In this document: in pieces, positions 40,341 to 46,345 of the stretch
Layout: each line of letters opens with the position of its first letter
Position numbering within the stretch: position 1 is the first letter of the stretch
Source: an archaeon
GTDB taxonomy: Archaea > Nanobdellota > Nanobdellia > Woesearchaeales > GW2011-AR9
DNA: 46,345 nucleotides
Assembly: GCA_023259115.1 (NCBI GenBank)
Contig: JAHFQW010000003.1
Location: forward strand, 1 to 46,345
Reading direction: 5' to 3'
Notes under the pieces: generated by a model
What the model was told of the DNA's origin: nothing
Seen by the model: the letters and a program-made list of their open reading frames with translations, nothing else
Database searches by the model: none
Translations under genes and position numbers: made by a program

Positions 40341-41357
40341 ATGGTTATCAATGTGGCGATTAATGGTTTTGGACGTATTGGCCGGATGGTTCTGCGAGCG
40401 GGATGGCAGGATAAGAAAATTAATATTGTTGCGGTGAATGATTTAACGGATACAAAAACACTGGCGCATTTGTTGCAATATGATTCGGTGCATGGACGAT
40501 TTCAAGAGCAGGTAACGTTTGATTCTGAACATATTATTGTAGGAAAGAAGAAGGTTCGAGTGCTTGCTGAAAAAGATCCAACTAAATTGCCTTGGAAGAA
40601 GTTGAAAATTGATGTGGTGGTGGAGAGTACTGGGCGATTTACCAAGCCACAGGATGCGGCGTTGCATTTGGCAGGAGGAGCAAAGAAGGTTATTGTGTCG
40701 GCGCCTTGCAAGTGTGAGGATAATGTGTGTCCAATTGATACGACAACGATTGTGATGGGTGTAAATGAGAAAACATATGATAAGAAGAGGCATCTGGTGA
40801 TTTCAAATGCGTCATGCACAACGAATTGTGTGGCACCGGTATTAAAAGTGCTGCAAGATCATATTGGCATTAAACGTTGTTTTTTTACAACGGTGCATGC
40901 GTTTACGGCAGATCAGAGTATTGTGGATGGCCCACATAAGGATTTACGACGAGGGAGAACGGCAGGATTGAATATTGTGCCAACGTCTTCTGGGGCGGAT
41001 ATTGCAACTATTGAAGCGATTCCGGCGTTGAGAGGGAGAATTAGAGGATTTGCGTTACGTGTGCCGGTAGCGGATGGGAGTATTACAGATTTTACGGTGG
41101 AGATGGAAAAAGATGTGACGCCAGAAGAAATTAATGCGTTGTTTAAACGAGAAGCGGCGGGTAAATATAAACAATTGATTGAATATTCGGAGGGAGATTT
41201 GGTTTCCTCAGATATTATTCACAATGCGCATTCGGCTATTTTTGATTCGAAGTTGACAAAAGTGGTTGATAAACGGGTGCTTAAGATTGTTGCGTGGTAT
41301 GATAATGAGTGGGGGTATAGCAATCGCATACTTGATTTGGTAAAGCTTGTGATGTGA
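40341..41357 (+). CDS. gap: Glyceraldehyde-3-phosphate dehydrogenase, bacterial/eukaryotic type
   Basis: A phosphorylating NAD(P)-GAPDH of 338 residues. Hallmarks: N-terminal INGFGRIGRMVLRAG, the catalytic segment ISNASCTTNCVAPVLKVLQD (Cys159), TVHAFTADQSIVDGPHKDLR, and the C-terminal WYDNEWGYSNRILDLVKLV. It is the type I enzyme of bacteria and eukaryotes, not the usual archaeal type II. Before the catalytic region the loop reads SAPCKCEDNVCPIDTTTIVM, about seven residues longer than E. coli GAPDH and with three Cys (123, 125, 130). A strong GAGGTG SD precedes ATG 40341, and a double-hairpin element lies further upstream. Confidence 0.95.
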   Translation: MVINVAINGFGRIGRMVLRAGWQDKKINIVAVNDLTDTKTLAHLLQYDSVHGRFQEQVTFDSEHIIVGKKKVRVLAEKDPTKLPWKKLKIDVVVESTGRFTKPQDAALHLAGGAKKVIVSAPCKCEDNVCPIDTTTIVMGVNEKTYDKKRHLVISNASCTTNCVAPVLKVLQDHIGIKRCFFTTVHAFTADQSIVDGPHKDLRRGRTAGLNIVPTSSGADIATIEAIPALRGRIRGFALRVPVADGSITDFTVEMEKDVTPEEINALFKREAAGKYKQLIEYSEGDLVSSDIIHNAHSAIFDSKLTKVVDKRVLKIVAWYDNEWGYSNRILDLVKLVM

Positions 41358-41420
41358 ATTTTTTATAATTGCTTTTTTTCTGAAATTTTTTTATTTTTTT
41401 AATTTTCTTGAAATCGAAAC

Positions 41421-41430
41421 ATTTATATGT
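41421..41430 (+). promoter_or_regulatory. TATA box of the nine-codon transcription unit
   Basis: ATTTATATGT lies downstream of gap and about 85 bases before ATG 41515, predicting transcription start near 41451. A small hairpin (TCCGT-cgaaa-ACGGA, near 41465-41479) lies in the leader. Confidence 0.5.
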
Positions 41431-41514
41431 ACAAAAGTTTTACATTTTGATTAGATAGATGATGTCCGTCGAAAACGGATTAATTTATAATTATACAAAA
41501 GAGGTGAATGTATC

Positions 41515-41544
41515 ATGGCTAAAAAAGCTAAAAAGAAGAAATAA
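41515..41544 (+). CDS. Nine-residue basic microprotein MAKKAKKKK
   Basis: ATG 41515 is preceded by a strong SD (AAAAGAGGTGAA, ending about seven bases before the start) and codes for Met-Ala-Lys-Lys-Ala-Lys-Lys-Lys-Lys, then TAA at 41542. A TATA box (41421-41430) and a hairpin plus T-run terminator (41555-41598) flank it, so a discrete transcript of about 150 bases is predicted. The peptide could bind nucleic acid or ribosomes, or the ORF may only be a translated part of a small RNA. No function is known to me. Confidence 0.4.
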   Translation: MAKKAKKKK

Positions 41545-41554
41545 TTTCTGTTTG

Positions 41555-41598
41555 AATGGTAGTTATGGGTTTATCTCATGATTACCATTTCTTTTTTT
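41555..41598 (+). terminator. Hairpin terminator AATGGTA/TACCATT
   Basis: AATGGTA (41555-41561) pairs with TACCATT (41583-41589), followed by a run of T. It closes the short unit that encodes the nine-codon ORF. Confidence 0.6.
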
Positions 41599-41693
41599 AT
41601 ACTAGTTGAGGTTTCTAATGGGTCTGGGTGTGTCTAAAGAGGTAATAATTGATGAATAGAGGATATTCCACAGAAATAGAATGAACTCTGGAG

Positions 41694-41711
41694 TTATTCA
41701 AAGTCTTTTAT
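41694..41711 (+). repeat. Half copy of the AGAGG-type element
   Basis: TTATTCAAAGTC (41694-41705) and the following TTTTATA match the 3' arm of hairpin B of the AGAGG-type elements. The 5' arm and hairpin A are degraded. It lies next to the end of the RelA/SpoT gene. Confidence 0.5.
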
Positions 41712-41720
41712 AAAAGATGT

Positions 41721-43604
41721 TTATTCGAAATAGATGCGTTTGATGCTGCGCACTTTTTTTAGACGTTTGATCATTTCCAAGAGTTGAGAGAGGTCACGAG
41801 GGATGACGGCGAATGAACATTCGGCTCTATCTGGGCCAAGTAATTTGGCTTTGGCTTCTTTGACTTCGAAACCAGCGGAGGCGATGGTGTGCAGAAGATC
41901 AGCGAGCAGGCCGCTACGTTCATGGGCATCAATGTAAAAATGGATTTTTTGATTGAATGTGGATTTCCATTGTACCTCAACCCAGCGATCTTGTTCTTTG
42001 AGAGCAGCACGACAGTCTTTGCGATGAATAGAGATGACTCGACGTTTTGTGGCAATGCCGGCAATTGCTTGATCCGGAATGGGTTGGCAGCATTTGGCTA
42101 ATTGACAGACGGCTTGAGGAAATTCTTCTGAGGTTACAAGAGTGCCATCTTCTTGGTTGATAATAGGTTTGAGATTGCGGTAATGAAAAGCAGGGAGTTG
42201 TTCATGTTCTTTAAGAGATTTACGAATTTTTTGCTTGGCACGAGGAGAGTTAACTAATTTGAGCCAGGTTCTTCGGGGACGTTGGTTTTTGTTGGTGAGA
42301 ATTTCTACGACATCGCCGGAATTAAGGGTGTGTTTGAGTGCGACGAATTTTCCATTGACACGACCGCCGACACAATGATCGCCTATGTCTTGATGGATAT
42401 GGTAGGCGAAATCAAGCAGCGTGGCATCTTTGTTGAGTTCTTTGACGTCACCTTTGGGGGTGTAACATTGAATTGTATCACTAAAGAGGTCAACTTTGAT
42501 GGTTTCAAGCAAGCCTTCTTTTTCCAAATCGATTAAACTGCGCAGCCAGGCGGTTTTCTTTTCAAAGAGTTCATCAGATTTTATTTTTTTGTAGCGCCAA
42601 TGAGCGGCAACGCCTTCTTGAGCCAATTCGTCCATTTCAGGTGTGCGAATTTGAATTTCGATGATTTTACCTGCGGCAGTTTTGACGCCGGTGTGAATAG
42701 AGCGGTACAGGTTAGATTTGGGGTTTGTGATGTAATCTTTAAGACGGCCTTCGATGGGTTCAAAGTTTTCATGAATGATGCCAAGGGTGGTGTAACAATC
42801 TTTTTCTTCGGGAACGAGGATACGAATGCCTAAGAGGTCGTATTGTTCGTTGAGTTTATGCGCGCGGTCACGAATTTTTTTATAGATGCTATAGATATGT
42901 TTAGAGCGACCTTTGATTTTAATGATGCTCACGCGATTTTGACAGAGTTGCTCTATGTGTTTGATGATGTCTTGGATGTCTTTTTCACGCTGTTCACGTG
43001 ATGTTTCAAGGTAATGGGAAATTTCTTGATATTTTTTAGGGTTGAGAATATGAAACGCACCATCTTCGAGCTGGACACGCAGTTTTTCCATGCCTAAATG
43101 ATAGGAGAGAGGAGCGTAGATTTCTAAGACTTCTTGAGCTATACGTTTTTGTTCTGGTGGGGGGAGAAGATGAAGTGTTTGCAGGTTATCTAGTTTGCTT
43201 GCGAGTTTGATGAAGATGACGCGGACGTCGCGCAGGGTTGTGAGAATGACTTTACGAATGGATTCTGGACCTAACTGAGCATTTTTTATTTTTAATGATT
43301 TGAGGGATTGGAGTTCTTGCAAGAGGGAGAGAATTTCAGTGCCGAATTGCTCTTTGATTTCTTGAAGGGGGATAAGGGGGAGGATACTTTGTAAAATTGC
43401 GGCAGTGATGATTTCTGGACCAGGTTTACTCTCGGCAAGGATTGCAGCGACACGTAGGTTATGTTCATAATAAGAATCACCAGAGAGACGAGATTTTGAG
43501 GAGAGATGTTGGGAGGCAAATGTGAGGGCTTTTTGAAATTGATCTATCTCTGATTGAGGATATTGCTGCTGAGCGCAAAAGAGAAGAAAGTCTGATTCGT
43601 TCAT
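41721..43604 (-). CDS. Long RelA/SpoT homologue, probably synthetase-only
   Basis: It has the full long RSH layout: HD-like domain (residues 30-150), (p)ppGpp synthetase (220-340), TGS (375-440), zinc/CC region (490-550) and ACT (555-627). Synthetase motifs are intact: GRSKHIYSIYKKI, DLLGIRILV, GRLKDYITNPKSNLYRSIHT and EIQIRTPEMDELAQEGVAAHW. In the hydrolase domain, the HD pair of the HD-x-V-E-D motif is Gln-Ser (AAILQSILPLI, 68-78), and LADRLHNMRTL is LASKLDNLQTL. Hydrolase activity is thus probably lost. ATG 43604 lies near the start predicted by a minus-strand CTTTTTAATC box. It lies downstream of eno on the same strand. Confidence 0.9.
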   Translation of the reverse strand: MNESDFLLFCAQQQYPQSEIDQFQKALTFASQHLSSKSRLSGDSYYEHNLRVAAILAESKPGPEIITAAILQSILPLIPLQEIKEQFGTEILSLLQELQSLKSLKIKNAQLGPESIRKVILTTLRDVRVIFIKLASKLDNLQTLHLLPPPEQKRIAQEVLEIYAPLSYHLGMEKLRVQLEDGAFHILNPKKYQEISHYLETSREQREKDIQDIIKHIEQLCQNRVSIIKIKGRSKHIYSIYKKIRDRAHKLNEQYDLLGIRILVPEEKDCYTTLGIIHENFEPIEGRLKDYITNPKSNLYRSIHTGVKTAAGKIIEIQIRTPEMDELAQEGVAAHWRYKKIKSDELFEKKTAWLRSLIDLEKEGLLETIKVDLFSDTIQCYTPKGDVKELNKDATLLDFAYHIHQDIGDHCVGGRVNGKFVALKHTLNSGDVVEILTNKNQRPRRTWLKLVNSPRAKQKIRKSLKEHEQLPAFHYRNLKPIINQEDGTLVTSEEFPQAVCQLAKCCQPIPDQAIAGIATKRRVISIHRKDCRAALKEQDRWVEVQWKSTFNQKIHFYIDAHERSGLLADLLHTIASAGFEVKEAKAKLLGPDRAECSFAVIPRDLSQLLEMIKRLKKVRSIKRIYFE

Positions 43605-43644
43605 ATGTTCTGGGAAGAGGGGAGAGATTAAAAAGGTTTGTGGA

Positions 43645-44925
43645 TTAATTCTTCTGTTTTATCATCTGTTTTTTGGAGGTTGTGAGCTCTTCCTCAATTT
43701 GCAGCAGCCGATTATATTTTGCGGTGCGTTCGCTTCTACAGGGTGCACCGGCTTTGATCATGCCGCAACCTAGGGCAACGGCTAGATCAGCGATGAAGGT
43801 GTCTTCTGTTTCGCCAGAACGATGAGAGACCATGACTTGCCAATCTGCGTTGTATGCAGCGGCAGCGGAGTGTAATGCTTCGGTGAGGGTTCCAATCTGA
43901 TTGAGTTTAAGTAAGAGGCAAGAACAACTGTTATATTCAGTGGCTTGATGGATGCGTTCGAGATTGGTGACGGTGAGATCATCACCGACAATTTGGATGT
44001 GTTTGGCAAGTTTGTTTAGGTTGGCAAAATTGTGAAAGTCTTCTTGATGGAAGGGATCTTCAATGGAGATAATAGGGTATTTTTTGATCAAATCGAGATA
44101 GTATTGAGTGAGTTGTTGGGAACTCATGATTTTGTGCAGATGATATTTTTGATTTTTAGGGTTGTAGAATTCAGATGCGGCGCAATCTATGGCAATTGAT
44201 ACTTGTTTTTGATACCCTGATTTTTTTATGGCGAGAGTGAGGAGGTCTAATGCTTGTTGTGCGTTGGTGAGTGGAGGGGCGAAGCCACCTTCGTCTCCTA
44301 CGTTAATTGCTTGAGGGCCGTACTTTGGTTTTATTATTTCTTTTAATGTGTGATAGATTTCGCTGCCCATGCGCAGAGAATCATGAAACGTTTTTCCGGT
44401 TGGCACAATCATGAATTCTTGCATGGCTAGTTTTGTGCCGGCGTGTTTGCCGCCGTTGATGATGTTCATAAATGGATGGGGGAGTTCGAGGGCTTTGAGC
44501 ATATTGGTTTCTTTTTGGAAGAGTTGGTGTAAGTAGCGATAGAGAGGGATGTGTTGAGAATTTGCGGCAGCACGGGCACAGGCAAGAGAGACGGCGAGAA
44601 TAGCGTTGGCGCCTAGCGATGATTTGTTCGGGGTGTTGTCGAGGTTGAGCATGATTTGATCTATATGGGCTTGCTGTGTGCAATTTTTGCCTATGAGTTT
44701 TGGTTTGATTTTGTGGTGAATGTTATGAATGGCTTTTTGCACATCAAGGCCATGAAATGATTTGGTGTGGTCTCGCAGTTCAAGTGCTTCATGGATACCA
44801 GTTGATGCACCAGACGGAACAGACGCGGTACCAGAATGGGAAGCGGTTGTTATGGTGACTTCAATGGTGGGATTGCCACGACTATCGAGAATACGGTGAG
44901 CGTGTATGTTTTTGATGGTGGACAT
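43645..44925 (-). CDS. eno: Enolase
   Basis: It interconverts 2-phosphoglycerate and phosphoenolpyruvate. All family landmarks are visible: ILDSRGNPTIEVTI, VPSGASTGIHEALELRD, the HPFMNIINGGKHAGTKLAMQ motif, GDEGGFAPPL, metal ligands in AIDCAASEFY, SIEDPFHQEDF and GDDLTVTN, and the signature LLLKLNQIGTLTEAL with catalytic Lys, then MVSHRSGETEDTFIADLAV. Length, 426 aa, is typical. The gene heads a likely unit with relA/spoT 40 bases downstream. Together with gap it represents lower glycolysis/gluconeogenesis. Confidence 0.97.
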   Translation of the reverse strand: MSTIKNIHAHRILDSRGNPTIEVTITTASHSGTASVPSGASTGIHEALELRDHTKSFHGLDVQKAIHNIHHKIKPKLIGKNCTQQAHIDQIMLNLDNTPNKSSLGANAILAVSLACARAAANSQHIPLYRYLHQLFQKETNMLKALELPHPFMNIINGGKHAGTKLAMQEFMIVPTGKTFHDSLRMGSEIYHTLKEIIKPKYGPQAINVGDEGGFAPPLTNAQQALDLLTLAIKKSGYQKQVSIAIDCAASEFYNPKNQKYHLHKIMSSQQLTQYYLDLIKKYPIISIEDPFHQEDFHNFANLNKLAKHIQIVGDDLTVTNLERIHQATEYNSCSCLLLKLNQIGTLTEALHSAAAAYNADWQVMVSHRSGETEDTFIADLAVALGCGMIKAGAPCRSERTAKYNRLLQIEEELTTSKKQMIKQKN

Positions 44926-44966
44926 ATGAAAGAGTTAGGGGAAAAGAAAAATAAATTGAAACAAGA

Positions 44967-45476
44967 TTATTTTTTCTTGACTTTGGAAGATTTTTTGTTG
45001 GTAGCTTTTTTAGGGCTCATGAAACGCTCTACTTCAGCTGCTTCACGCCAGGCAACAAGACCCAGAATAATGAGGTGTGCAACAACAGCAAGCGCACCGA
45101 GCATGGGGATGAATACGAATAGAGGAATGAGACTCAACCAGCCAGGATAATTGCGAGAGAGGTAGATTTTCCAAAATGAGATGATACTCATAATGTAGAT
45201 GGCAAGCCAGCCGACAAAAGGAATGAGAAGTAAGAATACCCACGCCCAATGGAATTCTCCGAGCTGCAAAATTAATGCGATGTTGGCAAACGGAATCCAG
45301 GCTAACCAGGGAGTGGGATGATTTAATTTTTTGGCAATGGTCATTAACGCCGAGGCAACGTAGATGTAGAGAGCCAGACCAAGGATACAGATTAATGAGA
45401 ACATGAAAAAGCCAAAGGCGAGTAGATTGAGAGGATTGTTATATCCCCACATATAGTTAGACATATAATTCCACAT
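44967..45476 (-). CDS. DUF5684-like membrane protein
   Basis: A 169-residue protein with about four transmembrane helices (LLAFGFFMFSLICILGLALY; WVFLLLIPFVGWLAIYIMSI; LIPLFVFIPMLGALAVVAHL) and the P-x-x-AWIPFANIALILQLG loop, which resembles the DUF5684 family of unknown function. The C-terminal tail is Lys-rich (KKATNKKSSKVKKK). The start at ATG 45476 is one of several close Met codons. It lies upstream of eno on the same strand with a 41-base gap. Confidence 0.6.
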   Translation of the reverse strand: MWNYMSNYMWGYNNPLNLLAFGFFMFSLICILGLALYIYVASALMTIAKKLNHPTPWLAWIPFANIALILQLGEFHWAWVFLLLIPFVGWLAIYIMSIISFWKIYLSRNYPGWLSLIPLFVFIPMLGALAVVAHLIILGLVAWREAAEVERFMSPKKATNKKSSKVKKK

Positions 45477-45552
45477 GTATATCACCAAAGATATATGAAT
45501 GGCGAGAAGTATTTAAAGGTTTGGAAATGGGTTTTAGAATAGAATGGGAAAT

Positions 45553-46345
45553 TTAACGAGGAGCGAAGCCACCTAAAATACTATGATAGTAGGGTTGGGC
45601 CACACACTTTTTGCCTTGTTGTGAGATCCATGCTTCTTGAATGAGGAACTTTTTGATGGAGGATTCGACGCGAGGATCTTTGAGTTTAGGAGGATGGCTA
45701 TTCATGAGGCTGTTGTAGATGGCAAAAGTTTCTTCTTTGAAGGGGAGTTGCGCACAACGGGAACAGACGGGCAAGTAATCTATATCTTTTTTGCTTTTTG
45801 TTTCTTCGATATGAACGGTTTTATCAAAAAAAGGTGCGGCAATGTATTGAGTAATAAATGTTTGGCGATCTTTATTTACGTAGGGAAAAGAGGGCTGCAA
45901 TTCCAAGAGAAATTCAAAGTCTTGTTGCTTGGCAAATTCCTTTGACCAGACACGTTGCGTGTGTTTGGCGGTGTCATCACATTTTTTACCGTTGGGGCGA
46001 ATGGCCATGCAGGCGGGTTTTTTCTCTTCTTTGATATCAATATAAGGAAGAAGTGAATGAACATATCCAAAAGGCCTGTGACGAAAATCGTAGAGTAAGC
46101 CTGCGACTAATAAGAGCATGTTATTTCCGCGACACCAGTCCATGAATTCTACGGTATCTTGGGCTTCTTTTTCACTGAGACAAAATAGATTAATTTCATC
46201 AATGCCAATAACAATTTCATTCAATTGTTCAATACCTTGAGGAGGATGAGTTTCATAGGTATTGCCAGAGGTAATTCTTGCAATTTCATTTGTGTGATAG
46301 TCAATACGTAACTGTTGTACTTTTTGTTCGAGGTCTTGGCGCAAG
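45553..46345 (-). CDS. Thymidine-kinase-like protein, 5' end outside window
   Basis: The frame is open at the window edge, so the N-terminus is missing. The visible part follows type II thymidine kinases: the magnesium-binding VIGIDEINLFCLS, then NNMLLLVAGLLYDFRHRPFG (the VAGLDxDFRxxPFG motif) and the zinc ligands in ACMAIRPNGKKCDDTAKHTQR and a further CSRC. The C-terminal part (about residues 205-263) is longer and less like known kinases. The phosphate-binding loop would lie upstream. Thymidine salvage is inferred from motifs only. Confidence 0.7.
   Translation of the reverse strand, partial: LRQDLEQKVQQLRIDYHTNEIARITSGNTYETHPPQGIEQLNEIVIGIDEINLFCLSEKEAQDTVEFMDWCRGNNMLLLVAGLLYDFRHRPFGYVHSLLPYIDIKEEKKPACMAIRPNGKKCDDTAKHTQRVWSKEFAKQQDFEFLLELQPSFPYVNKDRQTFITQYIAAPFFDKTVHIEETKSKKDIDYLPVCSRCAQLPFKEETFAIYNSLMNSHPPKLKDPRVESSIKKFLIQEAWISQQGKKCVAQPYYHSILGGFAPR

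Overview
The window looks like a 46-kb chromosomal segment from an AT-rich archaeon. Supporting features are a TFB with N-terminal zinc ribbon, ribosomal protein S8e, membrane-bound LonB, Taw3/TYW3, archaeal-type TrmI, AMP phosphorylase, a tRNA gene with introns, and TATA boxes about 25 bases upstream of many start codons that look leaderless. Small compact genes, many short orphan proteins, bacterial-type GAPDH and RelA/SpoT, and large membrane-anchored surface proteins suggest a DPANN-like lineage (Woesearchaeota/Pacearchaeota type). That placement is inference, not demonstrated.

Layout. 1-7.2 kb: S-adenosylhomocysteinase, a TrmB-type regulator, then an operon for MTA phosphorylase, adenine phosphoribosyltransferase and an adenosine-kinase-like PfkB enzyme. 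Together these convert the methyl-cycle by-products SAH and MTA to AMP. AMP phosphorylase at 22.3-23.7 kb could pass AMP on to ribose-1,5-bisphosphate; the later enzymes of that route are not in the window. 7.2-12.9 kb: a tandem HIT-like protein without its catalytic histidines, TFB, two tandem small membrane proteins, orphans and an Sfm1-like SPOUT methyltransferase. 12.9-18.7 kb: two related surface proteins with C-terminal membrane anchors. 18.7-24.6 kb: two tRNA-modification enzymes, an MNT-HEPN module whose toxin has an amber stop, dUTPase, DUF1003, AMP phosphorylase and a second TrmB protein. 24.7-31.9 kb: a helical-repeat protein, a tRNA-Val(UAC) gene that appears to contain three introns, a PKD surface protein, ScpA, LonB and S8e. 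32-37.5 kb: a third TrmB protein, small membrane proteins, an RNA-switch-like leader before two coupled small ORFs, a Sua5/YrdC protein and an M29 aminopeptidase. 37.5-46.3 kb: an rRNA/tRNA m5C methyltransferase, a second MNT-HEPN module, bacterial-type GAPDH, a nine-codon transcription unit, RelA/SpoT, enolase and the end of a thymidine-kinase-like gene.

The most unusual signal outside genes is a family of about 95-bp elements made of two back-to-back perfect hairpins. They share one architecture (outer TATAG and CTATA ends, linker CTAATAAG or CTAAGAAG) but have different stems. Full copies lie at 14.5, 34.0, 36.0, 39.3 and 40.1 kb, with a related array at 0.5 kb and a half copy at 41.7 kb. 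The copy at 34.0 kb runs directly into complementary arms that could switch between a terminator and a hidden ribosome binding site. The window also holds several broken or odd genes: an amber codon, two frameshifts, an ATT start and lost catalytic histidines. These could reflect real decay or assembly error.
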